Notes: a model not told the origin generated them from the letters alone. A DNA stretch of 64,000 nucleotides from Dyella japonica A8 (GCF_000725385.1 NZ_CP008884.1:1426001-1490000), one strand, 5' to 3'. Counted from the first letter of the stretch, positions 8,814-18,442 are shown. A program made the numbers and translations.

Positions 8814-9728
8814 TCAGCGGCGCTGTCGCGCGAGGGTGATGGCGCCCACGCCCAGCAGAATGATGGCCATGCCGACCAGGTCGTACGGGCCCACGCTTTC
8901 ACCCGCCAGCAGCACACCGAACAGCACGGCCACCGGGGGGTTCACATAGGCGTAGCTGGTCGCCAGCGCAGGGCGGGCGTGCTTGAGCACGTACAGGAAG
9001 GCGCTGAAGGCGATGATGGAGCCGAACACGGCAAGGTAGACCAGCGCCGCCGTCGCGCGCACCGTCGGATGTGCCGGCAGCCGCTCGCCACTGGCGAAGC
9101 CCATGGCCAAGATGGCCACGCTGGCGCAGAGCATCTGTGCGGCGGTGTTCATGGGGCCGGCGGGCATGTCCTGGCGGCGGCTCCAGGTGGCACCGAACGC
9201 CCAGCTCATGGCGGCGACCAGCAGCGCGATGGCACCGATGCGCGAACCGGACAGGCTGCTGCCAAGGTTGAGCACAATCACGCCGACGAAGCCGATCACC
9301 AGGCCCACGGTTTCACGTCGATTCGGCCATTCACCGTAAAGCCCGGCGAACAGCGCGGCAAACAGCGGCATGCTGGCGACAGCGACGGCCGCGATGCCGG
9401 AACTCACCCGCTCCTCGGCGAAGCAGACCAGCCCGTTGCCGAAGCCCAGCAGCAGGATGCCGGTGATGGCGGCGTTGCGCCATTGACGCGGTGTCGGCAT
9501 GGCCACGCCGCGCAGGCGCAGGAAAGCGAACAGCGCCACCCCCGCGCCGAGAAAACGGATGCCGGCGAGCAGGAAGGGCGGGTAGCTCTCCAGGGCGTAG
9601 CGGATACCCAGGTAGGTCGAACCCCAGATGATGTACAGCGCAAACAGACCCAGCGGCACCAGCACGCGGGCGTCGGCAATGGGCGATGTCGCCGCAGGCG
9701 CGGCGTTGGCAGTCGTCGTGTCGGTCAT
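8814..9728 (-). CDS. EamA/DMT-family inner-membrane transporter (YedA-like)
   Basis: A 304-residue protein with ten predicted transmembrane helices made of two EamA repeats, each about 140 residues. The first repeat begins LFALYIIWGSTYLGIRYALE, and the second ends in SYAYVNPPVAVLFGVLLAGE, the conserved helix of the family. Members export metabolites such as amino acids by proton antiport; the substrate here is unknown. The first in-frame ATG that gives a normal EamA N-terminus is at 9728 (MTDTTTANAA). An upstream extension to 9848 would add 40 atypical residues and is rejected. There is no strong ribosome site. It is transcribed in the same direction as the neighbouring Ada-like gene, about 130 bp downstream of it. 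Confidence 0.87.
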   Translation of the reverse strand: MTDTTTANAAPAATSPIADARVLVPLGLFALYIIWGSTYLGIRYALESYPPFLLAGIRFLGAGVALFAFLRLRGVAMPTPRQWRNAAITGILLLGFGNGLVCFAEERVSSGIAAVAVASMPLFAALFAGLYGEWPNRRETVGLVIGFVGVIVLNLGSSLSGSRIGAIALLVAAMSWAFGATWSRRQDMPAGPMNTAAQMLCASVAILAMGFASGERLPAHPTVRATAALVYLAVFGSIIAFSAFLYVLKHARPALATSYAYVNPPVAVLFGVLLAGESVGPYDLVGMAIILLGVGAITLARQRR

Positions 9729-9856
9729 GGCAGGTTGCGCGGGGGGAGCATCGCGGGGCGGATGCCGCCTATAGTTTACAGGCACCGCAACATTAAACCG
9801 GGCGAAGCCAAGGCAGAAGCGAGGCTTCCGCAAGATAGTCTTGAACAACGCTCAAG

Positions 9857-10744
9857 TCAGGCGGCCGAGCGCTTCCTCTGTGGCTCGTGGTTGCGCTGCT
9901 CATTGGCGAGCAGTTCGCGCTTGCGCTCCACGCCCCAGCGCCAGCCGCCCAGCGAGCCGTCTTCGCGGACAATGCGATGGCAAGGCACGATCAAGGCCAA
10001 CCGGTTGTTGCCGCAGGCGTTGCCGATGGCGCGGGCGGCCCTGGGCATGCCCAGCTCAGCGGCCAGTTCGCCGTAGCTCTTGGTGATGCCGGAAGGAATG
10101 CGCGTCAGTGCATTCCACACGCGCCACTGGAAGGCCGTGGCGGCGACGTCGAGCGGCGGCAGGTCGGGCGCAGCGGCATCGCTCCAGCCGAGCTCGTTCG
10201 CGATACGGGCGATGACGGCATCAAGCCACTCTTCGCGGCCCGCATCCACGCGTTCACGCGATGCCTTCGGGAATTCATTGGCGAGCCGTTGTTCCAGCTC
10301 GGCATCGGTATCGCCCAGCGTCACCGAGCAAATGCCGCGCGAAGTGGTGGCGACCAGCAAGCGCCCCAGCGGGGTGCCGGTGGTGGTGTAGCGGATATCC
10401 GCGCCGGCACCGCCTGCCCGGTAGCTCGCAGGCGTCATGCCCAGCAGGCGGTCGCTGTGTTCATAGACGCGGCTGCCGGAACCGAAGCCGGCGTCATACA
10501 CCGCGTCGGAAACGGCGGCACCCTTGCGCAGCGCGCTCTTCAGCTGGCCGAAACGGCGCGCCCGGTGATACTCCGCCGGGCTCATGCCATAGCGGCGGCG
10601 AAAGGCGCGTTGCAGATGGCTGGGGCTGAGGCCGGCGACCTCGGCCAGGGCCTGCAGGGTCGGTGCTTCGTCCGCGCGCTCCAGCAGCTGGCGGACCTGT
10701 TCGAGCTTGGTTTCGTTGGCGAGGCGAGCGTTCATGATCGACAT
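9857..10744 (-). CDS. AraC-type regulator fused to O6-methylguanine-DNA methyltransferase (Ada-like)
   Basis: A 295-residue fusion. An N-terminal AraC helix-turn-helix region contains LQALAEVAGLSPSHLQRAFRRR, with the second motif about residues 40-100. It is followed by a methyltransferase core ending in IVPCHRIVREDGSLGGW. Cys255 in PCHR is the alkyl acceptor, and RAIGNACGNN is the conserved helix before it. The usual Ada N-terminal zinc/phosphotriester domain with four Cys is absent, so the protein can repair O6-alkylguanine. It cannot sense methylphosphotriesters in the E. coli Ada way. Starts at 10744 or 10735 are equally possible; further upstream the frame is repeat-derived. Function in adaptive response to alkylation is inferred. 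Confidence 0.88.
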   Translation of the reverse strand: MSIMNARLANETKLEQVRQLLERADEAPTLQALAEVAGLSPSHLQRAFRRRYGMSPAEYHRARRFGQLKSALRKGAAVSDAVYDAGFGSGSRVYEHSDRLLGMTPASYRAGGAGADIRYTTTGTPLGRLLVATTSRGICSVTLGDTDAELEQRLANEFPKASRERVDAGREEWLDAVIARIANELGWSDAAAPDLPPLDVAATAFQWRVWNALTRIPSGITKSYGELAAELGMPRAARAIGNACGNNRLALIVPCHRIVREDGSLGGWRWGVERKRELLANEQRNHEPQRKRSAA

Positions 10745-10832
10745 CCGGTGAACCGATAGGTCCAGCCTAGTGCCGCCGCGGGGTGGCAGCCATCCGGATC
10801 TTGCGCCGACATCCCGGCCTCGACATTCCACC

Positions 10833-10870
10833 CGGAGGAGCGCACCCGGTGCGCGACCGCGGAGCCGCAG
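10833..10870. repeat. Single arm of the 'gagcgcac...gtgcgcgacc' repeat family
   Basis: Contains ggagcgcacccggtgcgcga, matching the arms of the paired inverted repeats at 34.6, 47.05 and 55.5 kb. Here only one arm is well conserved; the opposite arm is not clear. Confidence 0.5.
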
Positions 10871-10913
10871 CGCGCCCCGGTCGTGGGGTCATCGACCCAC
10901 GGTGGACACGGAC

Positions 10914-11186
10914 TCAGCGCGCCGCGTGGCGCGTCTGGTGCAGCACCACGTACTCGCCCTCGATCACCTCGGGCCTGTGGGTGCGGCCGCCCGCAGGCGA
11001 CACAGCGCCACGCTTGCGCGACCATTGGCGCAGGGCGAACACCACGGCGCCTCCGACCAGCAGCACGCCGGCCACCACGAGACCGAACACCATCAGCACA
11101 CCGACCACGGCCAGCCCCACCAGAAGGGACAGGGCGCGAACCAGCGGATGGCGGGAGCGACGCGGCATGGGCAGCGAAAAACGCAT
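10914..11186 (-). CDS. Small membrane protein of unknown function
   Basis: A 90-residue protein. A basic N-terminus (MRFSLPMPRRSRHPLVR) is followed by one or two closely spaced hydrophobic helices (residues about 20-52, rich in Val, Gly and Leu). A cytoplasmic-looking tail ends in VIEGEYVVLHQTRHAAR. I do not recognise the family. It resembles the short unnamed membrane proteins that xanthomonads keep next to housekeeping genes. It is divergent from the Rieske gene, with a 78-bp shared promoter region. Coding is supported by the hydrophobic pattern and the lack of any better frame. Confidence 0.55.
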   Translation of the reverse strand: MRFSLPMPRRSRHPLVRALSLLVGLAVVGVLMVFGLVVAGVLLVGGAVVFALRQWSRKRGAVSPAGGRTHRPEVIEGEYVVLHQTRHAAR

Positions 11187-11264
11187 GTGTTAAAAATCCG
11201 TGTGGTAAAATCAACGACTTACGTGTGTAACGATGGGGCCTTACGGCCCAAGAGGCAAGTGCCT

Positions 11265-11609
11265 ATGGATACAGCAACTCCCGACCAGGCGCTTTGCCGG
11301 CTGGACGACATTCCCGACAACGGCGCCATTGCCGTCGACGCCATGCTGCGCGACGGCGAGGAAAGCGTGATCGTGCTGCGTCGCGATGGCGCGGTGCACG
11401 CCTACCTCAATACCTGTCCCCACGCCGGCCGGCGGCTGGACTGGGCGCCGGGCAAGTTCCTGGTGAAGGACAACCTGCTGATCTGCGCCGCACACGGCGC
11501 GTCGTTCCAGGACGTCGACGGCCTGTGCATCGGCGGGCCGTGCCGCGGCGAGCATCTGCGCCGGGTGGGCGTGCGGGTGGCGGACGGGGAAGTCTGGCTG
11601 GACGACTGA
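11265..11609 (+). CDS. Rieske [2Fe-2S] ferredoxin-like protein
   Basis: A 114-residue single-domain protein. Both cluster-binding boxes are visible: CPHAGRRLDW with Cys51 and His53, and CAAHGASF with Cys74 and His77. The spacing is that of Rieske ferredoxins (C-x-H ... C-x-x-H). No oxygenase catalytic domain, transmembrane anchor or signal peptide is present. It is therefore probably a soluble electron carrier or a small Rieske protein of unknown partner. Many proteobacteria keep a similar lone gene. The ATG at 11265 is preceded by an AAGAGGCAAG site. A small hairpin (GGGCC-TTAC-GGCCC, 11236-11249) sits in its leader. The gene converges on the SLC13 carrier gene. Confidence 0.9.
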   Translation: MDTATPDQALCRLDDIPDNGAIAVDAMLRDGEESVIVLRRDGAVHAYLNTCPHAGRRLDWAPGKFLVKDNLLICAAHGASFQDVDGLCIGGPCRGEHLRRVGVRVADGEVWLDD

Positions 11610-11624
11610 GGCCGCTGCCTGCAG

Positions 11625-13466
11625 TCAGTGATACATCAGGTTGATCGTCACCAGCGTCAATACCAGCACGATGGCGGTGAGTGGCAAACCCACTCTCAGG
11701 AAGTCCTTGCCTCGATAACCACCTGGGCCCGCCACCATCATCAACGCCGGGTGACCGGAGCTGAGCAGGAAGGTGTTGGACGAGGAAACGGCCACGATCA
11801 GGGCGTAGGCCGAGGGGTTGTTTCCGGTGGCGACGGCAACGCTGATGGCGATGGGCACCATCATCACGGTGGCGCCGACGTTGGACATGACCTGCGAGAA
11901 CAGCAGCGTGAGGATGGCCAGTGCCAGCTGCAGGATCCAGTGGTTGGTGTGCCCCAGATGCTGCAGCACGACCTGCGCGAGCCATGCGGCGGCGCCCGTG
12001 GCATCCATCGACCAGCCCAGCGGAATGAGGCAAGCGGTGACGAAGATGGTCTTCCAGTTCACCGCCTTGTAGGCCTCGTCCATGTTCAGCACGCCGGTGA
12101 GCAGCATGCCGATGGCGCCAGTCATCATCGCCACCGAAAGGTCGAGGTGGGTGAACAGCGCGAGACACTTCGCCAGCAGGAAGAAACCCACGGCCTGCCA
12201 GATCTTGCCGGGGCGCTGCTCTTCCTTCGGGATGTCGGTGACCACAACGAGATCGCGGTCTTCGGTGGCTAGTACCAGGTCGCGCCAGCTCGAATGCAGC
12301 ACCAGCGTGTCACCGGCGCGCAGGCTCACCGAGCGAACGTCGTCGCGATACACCTGGTCGCCACGGTTCACCGCTAGCACGGAAATGCCATAGCGCTTGC
12401 GCAGCCGGAGTTCGCCCACGGTCTGCTTGAGGAAGCGCGAGCTCGGCGGAATCACCGCTTCGGAAATGCCCGCGCGTGACGGATTGAACAACTCGCCCAA
12501 CTGGCGCATGCGCGGCGAGAGCTTGCACAGCTGATTGTTGGCGAACTGGTTGAGCTGGTCGCGCGGGCCAAGCACACCGAGCACCGAGCCCACCCAGATG
12601 ACGTGGTCGGCGGGCGGCGCCATGCGCGCGTCGTTGCCGCTCTTGATGGCGAGGATCAGCGGCGCGCCATAGAGCTGCTCCACTTCGCCGATGCTCATGC
12701 CCACCAGCGGGCTTTCCGCGGTCACCGTGAGTTCGGCGGTTTCGCCGACGATGCCGTAGGTGTCGGCGAAGTAGCTCTCCGTGCGGCCCGGCGTCACCTT
12801 GAGGCGCTCGTCCTCGCGTTCGGGCAGCAGCTTCTTGCCGAAGAAATAAAAGAAGCCAACGCCGGCCAACGCGAGCACGAGGCCGACGGGCGTGACGCTG
12901 AACAGGCCGAATTTCGGAATCGTGTGAGCGCCGGCCGGCAGGTTGGCATTGGAACTGGCCACCAGGTCGTTCAGCACGATCAGTGGCGAGTTGGCGATCA
13001 GCGTGGTGTTGGTGGCGGTGAGAATGCAGAACGCCATCGGCAGCAGCAGCCGCGAGATCGGCACACCGGTGCGCGCGGCGAGGCGGCTGGTCACCGGAAT
13101 CATCAGCGCCGCCAGCGCCTGGCTGGGGATCACCGCGCTGAACAGGCTGGTGACGAGGTTGATCACCACGCCCAGGCGCGATTCCACGCCTCGCGCCATG
13201 CGCATGACGAAACTGGCGGTCAGCGTGAGCACACCGGCGCGATCCAGCCCCGCGCCCATGATCATGATGGCGATGATGGCGATGACGGCGTTACCGGCGA
13301 AGCCGTTGAACACGCGGTCGGAGGGAATGAGCCCGGTCAGGCCGATCACCACCACCACGAGCAGGGCGACCATGTCGGCGCGGATCCACTCCAGCACCAG
13401 CATCAGCATGGTGAAGCCCACCAGCCCCAGTACCAGGATCATTTCAGGGGTGAGGGCGAGTCCCAC
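11625..13466 (-). CDS. SLC13/DASS-family permease with two TrkA-C (RCK_C) domains
   Basis: A 613-residue membrane protein. The N-terminal half contains the hydrophobic segments of an anion:cation symporter and the re-entrant-loop region SQALAALMIPVTSRLA. A cytoplasmic block (about residues 210-400) contains two RCK_C-like domains, for example VTAESPLVGMSIGEVEQLYG and SSRFLKQTVGELRLRKRYGISVLAVNRG. The second membrane half ends near the conserved SSSNTFLLSSGHPALMMVAG. The family imports dicarboxylates, citrate or sulfate; the inserted regulatory domains are typical of the bacterial sulfate/organic-anion subgroup. The GTG at 13466 is preceded by AGGGGG; an internal ATG at 13442 is the alternative. 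Confidence 0.88.
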   Translation of the reverse strand: MGLALTPEMILVLGLVGFTMLMLVLEWIRADMVALLVVVVIGLTGLIPSDRVFNGFAGNAVIAIIAIMIMGAGLDRAGVLTLTASFVMRMARGVESRLGVVINLVTSLFSAVIPSQALAALMIPVTSRLAARTGVPISRLLLPMAFCILTATNTTLIANSPLIVLNDLVASSNANLPAGAHTIPKFGLFSVTPVGLVLALAGVGFFYFFGKKLLPEREDERLKVTPGRTESYFADTYGIVGETAELTVTAESPLVGMSIGEVEQLYGAPLILAIKSGNDARMAPPADHVIWVGSVLGVLGPRDQLNQFANNQLCKLSPRMRQLGELFNPSRAGISEAVIPPSSRFLKQTVGELRLRKRYGISVLAVNRGDQVYRDDVRSVSLRAGDTLVLHSSWRDLVLATEDRDLVVVTDIPKEEQRPGKIWQAVGFFLLAKCLALFTHLDLSVAMMTGAIGMLLTGVLNMDEAYKAVNWKTIFVTACLIPLGWSMDATGAAAWLAQVVLQHLGHTNHWILQLALAILTLLFSQVMSNVGATVMMVPIAISVAVATGNNPSAYALIVAVSSSNTFLLSSGHPALMMVAGPGGYRGKDFLRVGLPLTAIVLVLTLVTINLMYH

Positions 13467-14133
13467 TAGCGGGCGCCCCCTGGCTGGGCGTCGTGATGAC
13501 GATTGGATGTGGGCAGTGGGAGCTTCACGCTGCGACGACTCGTCCCTGTTTGAGGAGTGAGTATAAGCGTGCGGGGACGCGGGCTGGTGAACCTAGCCTG
13601 CAAACGGCGCGTGATGGTGTTCCTGGTCGTTGATTTGGATTCAACCTGAGTGGCTGCGCGGCGGTGCGTGTTTTCTCTCTCTGCTCTTTGGTGCATGCGT
13701 GGGAGCGGCCCTGGATCGCCACCGCTCTGAGCCCCTCTCCTATGGGGCAGGGCTGGGGTGAGGGGCGGGTGCTCGCTCCACCATTTCATTCTTTAGCCGT
13801 CATCCCTGCGAAGGCAGGGATCCAGTGACTTGGCCTTTGACCTTCGGGCGCAGTGATCCCGCGTCACAGGCGGCCAGATCGCGAGATCACGGCAGCGTGG
13901 GACCAAGCTCGTAGAGCAAAGACACTGGATCCCTGCTTTCGCAGGGATGACGGCATCTATGAAATCGTGAGGCTAGGTTGTCCCGCTCTCACTCTAGCCC
14001 TGGCCCGCTCCTTGGCGGTGAGAGGGGGCGCAAACGGGGGCGTTCCCTGCACGCCGTACTCGCCTGCGGTTCACCGCCAGAGACAACAGGAAGTCTCAAA
14101 CGACACGGTCAAACCCAATGTGGGGCCGCTAGC
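13467..14133. other. 667-bp intergenic region with REP pair
   Basis: No convincing gene. It contains an inverted pair of REP-like elements, listed separately. There are also two stretches that look like worn copies of a third repeat type, with pyrimidine- and purine-rich segments around 13727-13772 and 13979-14035. Short open frames here have no recognisable product. The promoter of the SLC13 gene must lie at its left side, but no clear -35/-10 pair could be assigned. Confidence 0.6.
13798..13953. repeat. Inverted pair of REP-like elements (BIME-type)
   Basis: The left copy, 13798-13827, has stem CCTGCGAAGGCAGG between cgtcatc and atccagtg. The right copy, 13923-13953, is the same element on the other strand with stem CCTGCTTTCGCAGG. 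They are separated by about 95 bp. This is the usual head-to-head arrangement of bacterial interspersed mosaic elements. Confidence 0.8.
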
Positions 14134-14859
14134 TCACACCTTGCGATAGAGCAGATCCCACACCCCGTGCCCCAACTTCAGCCCGCGACGCTCAAAGTGC
14201 GTCTCGATGCGCCACGCAGGCTTCTCGGCATACTGGCCCGGCCCGATGTCGTTGCGCCAATCCGGCGCCGCTTCCATCACTTCGAGCATGTGCTCGGCAT
14301 ACGGTTGCCAGTCCGTCGCCAGGTGCAACAAACCGTTCGGAGCCATGCGCGAAGCGAGCAGGGCGACGAACCCGGGCTGGATGATGCGACGCTTGTTGTG
14401 GCGCTTCTTGTGCCACGGGTCCGGGAACCAGATGCGCGCCTCGGCCAGCGTGCCGGGTGGGATCTCGTTTTCCAGCACTTCCACGGCGTCGTGCTTGTAC
14501 AGGCGCACGTTGGTGGCGGCGCGCGCCGCCAGGGCGTTCATCAGGCGGCCTACGCCGGGGCCATGCACCTCAACGCCGAGGAAGTCGCGGCCGAGGTCGT
14601 TCTCGCTGGCCCATGCCAGCGCCTCGCCGTTGCCAAAGCCGATTTCCAGCACCAGCGGCGCGTTGCGGCCGAAGCGTGCGGCGTAGTCCTGCGGCGTGGC
14701 GGTGTAGTCGATGCCGAAACGGGCCCAGTGTTCGTCGAAGGCACGCTGCTGGGCCGGCGTCATGCGGCCCTCGCGCAGCACGAAGCTGCGGATGCGGCGC
14801 ATGAAGTGCGGATGCTCGGCGTCGTCGTGTTCGCCGTCGTGGTCGTGCTGGTCAGTCAT
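14134..14859 (-). CDS. trmB: tRNA (guanine-N7-)-methyltransferase
   Basis: A 241-residue SAM-dependent enzyme that makes 7-methylguanosine at position 46 of tRNA. The protein shows the SAM-binding motif [13 protein letters not shown], the motif [12 protein letters not shown], and the family signature [17 protein letters not shown]. It ends with the conserved [19 protein letters not shown]. The N-terminus is His/Asp rich ([13 protein letters not shown]), common in this order. It starts 3 bases after the thiG stop, so both are probably made from one thiS-thiG-trmB transcript. Confidence 0.97.
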   Translation of the reverse strand: MTDQHDHDGEHDDAEHPHFMRRIRSFVLREGRMTPAQQRAFDEHWARFGIDYTATPQDYAARFGRNAPLVLEIGFGNGEALAWASENDLGRDFLGVEVHGPGVGRLMNALAARAATNVRLYKHDAVEVLENEIPPGTLAEARIWFPDPWHKKRHNKRRIIQPGFVALLASRMAPNGLLHLATDWQPYAEHMLEVMEAAPDWRNDIGPGQYAEKPAWRIETHFERRGLKLGHGVWDLLYRKV

Positions 14860-14862
14860 GGA

Positions 14863-15663
14863 TCAACCGATGGTGCCGTCGATCGGGCTGGAGGCCGAAG
14901 CGAAACGCTTGCGCGGGATGCGGCCGGCCTTGAAGGCGGCGCGGCCGGCCTGGATGGCGAGCTTCATGGCGTGGGCCATCAGCACCGGATCCTTGGCGCC
15001 GGCGATGGCGGTATTCATCAGCACGCCGTCGCAGCCCAGCTCCATGGCGATGGCGGCATCGGAGGCTGTACCCACGCCGGCATCGACGATGATCGGCACC
15101 TTGGCGTTCTCGATGATCTCGAGCAGGTTGTAGCGGTTCTGGATGCCCAGGCCTGAACCGATTGGCGCGGCCAGCGGCATCACCGCCACGCAGCCGATGT
15201 CTTCCAGGCGCTTGGCCAGGATCGGGTCGTCGCTGGTGTAGACCATCACGTCGAAACCATCGGCCACCAGCGTTTCAGCGGCCTTGAGCGTTTCCACCAC
15301 ATCCGGGAACAGCGTGCGCTGGTCGCCCAGCACTTCCAGCTTCACCAGCTTGTGGCCGTCCAGCAGTTCGCGGGCGAGCTTGCAGGTGCGTACGGCATCG
15401 ACCGCGTTGTAGCAGCCGGCGGTGTTGGGCAGCAGGGTGAATTCTTCCGGGGGCAGCGCGTCCAGCAGGTTGGGCTGGCCGGCGTCCTGGCCGATGTTCA
15501 CGCGACGGATCGCCACCGTGACGATCTCGGCGCCGGCAGCCTGGCTGGCGCGGCGGGTCTCGTCGAAATCCTTGTACTTGCCCGTGCCGGTGAGCAGGCG
15601 CGAGCCGTAGCTCTTGCCGGCGATGATCAGGGGGTCGGAGGAGTCGAGCGTCTTGATGTTCAT
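14863..15663 (-). CDS. thiG: Thiazole synthase ThiG
   Basis: A 266-residue TIM-barrel enzyme that builds the thiazole phosphate moiety of thiamine from deoxyxylulose 5-phosphate, dehydroglycine and ThiS thiocarboxylate. Recognisable blocks are [40 protein letters not shown] carrying the Schiff-base lysine region, [26 protein letters not shown] and [17 protein letters not shown]. The length is normal. The ATG at 15663 opens the standard N-terminus [12 protein letters not shown]; the much longer open frame upstream overlaps thiS and is rejected. Its partner thiS lies 59 bp upstream on the same strand. No TPP riboswitch was seen before thiS. Confidence 0.97.
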   Translation of the reverse strand: MNIKTLDSSDPLIIAGKSYGSRLLTGTGKYKDFDETRRASQAAGAEIVTVAIRRVNIGQDAGQPNLLDALPPEEFTLLPNTAGCYNAVDAVRTCKLARELLDGHKLVKLEVLGDQRTLFPDVVETLKAAETLVADGFDVMVYTSDDPILAKRLEDIGCVAVMPLAAPIGSGLGIQNRYNLLEIIENAKVPIIVDAGVGTASDAAIAMELGCDGVLMNTAIAGAKDPVLMAHAMKLAIQAGRAAFKAGRIPRKRFASASSPIDGTIG

Positions 15664-15722
15664 CGTGAAGTCTTCAGTCGGCGCGACGCCGGGGCATCGC
15701 ATGAACGCGGATACCGGGGCGA

Positions 15723-15923
15723 TCAGCCGCCGCCGATGGCATGGACGATTTCCACGCGGTCGCCGTCGGCCAGCGGATGGCTGGCGTGCAGGCTGCGCGG
15801 GACGATCTCGTGGTTCACTTCCACGGCGACGCGACGCTGGCCGTAACCGGCCTCCTCGAGCAGCTGGGCGACGGTCGTGGCGGGGGCGCAGTCGCGCGGA
15901 CTGCCATTGAGCGTGATGTGCAT
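15723..15923 (-). CDS. thiS: Sulfur carrier protein ThiS
   Basis: A 66-residue ubiquitin-like protein. It begins [11 protein letters not shown], has the core [13 protein letters not shown] and ends [12 protein letters not shown]. The C-terminal Gly-Gly is adenylated by ThiF and converted to the thiocarboxylate that donates sulfur to thiazole. Here one extra Gly is present (GGG); the second Gly from the usual -GG end should still be accessible. It heads the thiS-thiG-trmB operon and lies just downstream of the terminator of the large secreted-protein gene. Confidence 0.92.
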   Translation of the reverse strand: MHITLNGSPRDCAPATTVAQLLEEAGYGQRRVAVEVNHEIVPRSLHASHPLADGDRVEIVHAIGGG

Positions 15924-15970
15924 CCGGCCATTGTAGCGGCTGCTGGGCCCGATGCCGGTCCCCAGGCAAG

Positions 15971-15998
15971 AAAAAGGCCCGGCAGAGCCGGGCCTTTC
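15971..15998 (-). terminator. Rho-independent terminator of the DUF6600-like gene
   Basis: Stem GGCCCGGC/GCCGGGCC (15976-15983 and 15987-15994) with an AGA loop. On the minus strand it is followed by TTTTTCTTG. It lies about 25 bases after the stop of the large minus-strand gene and separates it from thiS. Confidence 0.85.
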
Positions 15999-16021
15999 GG
16001 GCGGTGAGGCCTTGCGGGGCC

Positions 16022-18442
16022 TCAGTTGTGCTGGTCGTCCTTGCGCGGCGGCGGCGGCTTGCGCTCCTCGTGGCCCTGCTGCGGCTGTGGGCGCGGCTGG
16101 GGCTGGGGCGGCTGGTAGCTCCGTTGCTGCTGCTGTTGCATCTGGCGCTGCTGCATTTCCTGCTGTTGCTGCATGGCCTGGCGTTGCTGCATCTCCTGGC
16201 GCTGCTGCATTTCCTGTTGCTGTTGCATGGCCTGACGCTGTTGCATCTCCTGCCGTTGCTGAATTTGCTCCTGCGCGGCCTGGCGCTGTGCCTCCTCGCG
16301 CTGTTGCATTTGTTGCTGTTGCATCTGGCGCTGCTGCGCTTCCTGCTGCTGCGCAGCCTGGCGCTGTTGCATTTGTTGCTGCTGCATCTGGCGTTGCTGT
16401 GTTTCCTGTTGCTGCATGGCCTGGCGCTGCTGCATGTCCTGCTGTTGTTGCGCAGCCTGGCGCTGCATGGCGTTGTCGCGCTGAAAGCGCTCCGCGTTGT
16501 CCTGGTTCGTCGGCTGGCGCGGCGCCTGTTCAATGCGCTGGACGTTGGGCAGCGTGCCCTGCGGCGGCTGGGTGCGCTGGCGGTCCTCGGTGGCGTTCGG
16601 GATGTAGCTCACGCCCGGCCGTGCCTGGTTGGCCTCGCCGCGCTGGACCGGCGGCTGCGGATTGCCCGGATTCGGGCGGGCGAAGCGGGCCGACGGCAGT
16701 TCACCTGGCCGCATCTGGGTGGCTTCGTTGTCCATGCGCGGGGCGGGGCGGTTGGCCGGGCCCTGGGCGGGCGTGGGCATGCCGTTGCGGCCTGGTCCGT
16801 TCTGCTCCTGGGAGAAGGCGGGCTGGCGGTTGGGGACATTCGTGCGCATGCCCGGACCTTGGCCATTCAGCAGGCGCACGTTGCCGGCGTTGCCGGGAGC
16901 GGGCGCCATGCGCGGTGCGCCAGCGATGTTGGCGGGGCGGCCGGCGAAGTTCGCGGCAGGCGGCGTACGGGCCACCACGTCGCGCTGGAAACCCGCGGCG
17001 GGAAGCGGGCGGGCGTTGGCGGCGCGAGGCGGCACGAAGCTGGCCCGCACCGGCGCGATGCCGCTGACGCCACGGGGCGTGACCGGCGCGTTGGCGAACT
17101 GGCGCGGGTCCACCGCCGCCATGTGCTGTCGTGCGTTGCGGGCCGCGACGAAGTCCTGGCTGGACATGGCCCTGAACGCGCGCGGCACATCGCGGTTCAC
17201 GTAGCGCTCGTTGGGCATGCCGCGGCCTTCGCGGAAGTAGTTGTAGTTGTTGTTGATGTTGTTGATCACCACCGTGCGGTTGACGTTGCGCACGTAGATG
17301 TTGGTGACGTTGACGTTGGTGTAGTAGTTGCGGCTGGCGCGGTACCACGGGTTGTAGACCTCGCCCGGGCCCAGCGGGAACCAGCCCACCGGCCTGCCGC
17401 CTATACCCACCGAGGCGCTGAAGCCCACGCCGCCCACGAAGGCGACCAGCGCCGGCGCATAGACCGGACGCACGCCGATGGGGCCTGGCACCCAGCACCA
17501 GCGCTCGCGGACATGCGCCCAGCGGCCGTAGTGATACGGCGCGAAACCCCAGGGTGCCGTGTCGACCCACGTCCAGCCCCACGGTGCGACGTAGGACCAG
17601 TGGCCATCGCTGTACGGGGACCAGTCCGCCGCCACGTTCGACGGGTACCAGACCTGGCCGTAATCCGGGTCGGACTGCCAGTTGCCGTACTGGTTCAGGT
17701 CCTGCGCGCCCACCACGTCCGGCGACACGTACTGCTGCTCGACGGGCCGGGCGGCGTAGCGCTGGTTGCGGCTGTTGCACCAGGCGTCGAAATCGTCGCC
17801 GCCGTCGATGTCGTTGACGGTCACCTCGTTGAGCGAGGAATCGGCGAACTCGTACGAGCGTCCCGCGGCGACCGTGCGTTGCGCGCCGCCTTCGCCGTAG
17901 ACCGCGGCGCGGCCATCGAAATCGGTGACGCGGGTGGACTTGCCGTCCTCGCTGATATCCACCCGGTAGGTGCCCGGCTGGTTGACCACCAACGCCACGG
18001 TGGGCGTATCGATCTCGTAGCTTTGCCCCTCGCCCAGGTTGTTCACGGTCAGATTGACCGTGCCCTGGGTGAGCTCGACCTGGGTGAGCTGGTCGTTGAG
18101 GGTCAGGAAGCCGAAATTGGAGTCGTCGGCGATGCGCAGCGTGCCGCTGTCCAATTGCAGCTCGGCGCGGCCGCTCTGGCCGGTGGAGAGGCGGTCGCCG
18201 GTGGTCAGCGGCCGGTTGAGGCTGGCGTCGCCCCAGTCCTTTTCGCCCGACGGGAGCAGGCCGACGTCGCCCTCTCGGTACGAAAGCCGCGCGATGCGCG
18301 CGGGCGGGTCACCAGCGCCGCTGCCATCGTCCGGGGGCATCTGGTCTTGCGCCTGCAGCCATCCGCTGGCGCAGATCAACAAAGCCGCCGCCATCCATCG
18401 CCAGCCGCGCGGCGACATCAAGGAAGCAGGAAGCACACGCAT
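16022..18442 (-). CDS. Large secreted FecR-like/DUF6600-type protein with Gln/Met-rich tail
   Basis: An 806-residue exported protein. A signal peptide is followed by a FecR-like beta-rich domain (about residues 45-210: [33 protein letters not shown]). A tryptophan-rich section contains [19 protein letters not shown] and [15 protein letters not shown], the signature of DUF6600-type proteins. A Pro/Arg/Asn-rich stretch leads to about 170 residues of MQQRQ-like repeats. Its role is unknown; envelope or surface location is inferred. The ATG at 18442 has GGAGAA upstream and gives a normal signal peptide; the ATG at 18472 would add ten residues. The low-complexity end should be prone to replication slippage. 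Confidence 0.82.
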   Translation of the reverse strand: MRVLPASLMSPRGWRWMAAALLICASGWLQAQDQMPPDDGSGAGDPPARIARLSYREGDVGLLPSGEKDWGDASLNRPLTTGDRLSTGQSGRAELQLDSGTLRIADDSNFGFLTLNDQLTQVELTQGTVNLTVNNLGEGQSYEIDTPTVALVVNQPGTYRVDISEDGKSTRVTDFDGRAAVYGEGGAQRTVAAGRSYEFADSSLNEVTVNDIDGGDDFDAWCNSRNQRYAARPVEQQYVSPDVVGAQDLNQYGNWQSDPDYGQVWYPSNVAADWSPYSDGHWSYVAPWGWTWVDTAPWGFAPYHYGRWAHVRERWCWVPGPIGVRPVYAPALVAFVGGVGFSASVGIGGRPVGWFPLGPGEVYNPWYRASRNYYTNVNVTNIYVRNVNRTVVINNINNNYNYFREGRGMPNERYVNRDVPRAFRAMSSQDFVAARNARQHMAAVDPRQFANAPVTPRGVSGIAPVRASFVPPRAANARPLPAAGFQRDVVARTPPAANFAGRPANIAGAPRMAPAPGNAGNVRLLNGQGPGMRTNVPNRQPAFSQEQNGPGRNGMPTPAQGPANRPAPRMDNEATQMRPGELPSARFARPNPGNPQPPVQRGEANQARPGVSYIPNATEDRQRTQPPQGTLPNVQRIEQAPRQPTNQDNAERFQRDNAMQRQAAQQQQDMQQRQAMQQQETQQRQMQQQQMQQRQAAQQQEAQQRQMQQQQMQQREEAQRQAAQEQIQQRQEMQQRQAMQQQQEMQQRQEMQQRQAMQQQQEMQQRQMQQQQQRSYQPPQPQPRPQPQQGHEERKPPPPRKDDQHN
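16130..16480. repeat. Low-complexity CTG/TTG-rich tract encoding Gln/Met repeats
   Basis: Tandem imperfect repeats of the 12-18 base type (tgctgcatctggcgctgctg-like) encode [16 protein letters not shown] residues at the C-terminus of the DUF6600-like protein. Units are irregular, but the pattern runs almost without break over about 350 bp. Confidence 0.8.

Noticed and set aside
15924..15970. TPP riboswitch before thiS
   Set aside because: The gap to the upstream terminator is too short and the conserved CTGAGA element is absent.
15664..16533. Long N-terminal extension of thiG
   Set aside because: The extension overlaps thiS and the terminator and is Ser/Arg-rich without pattern. The family N-terminus begins at 15663.
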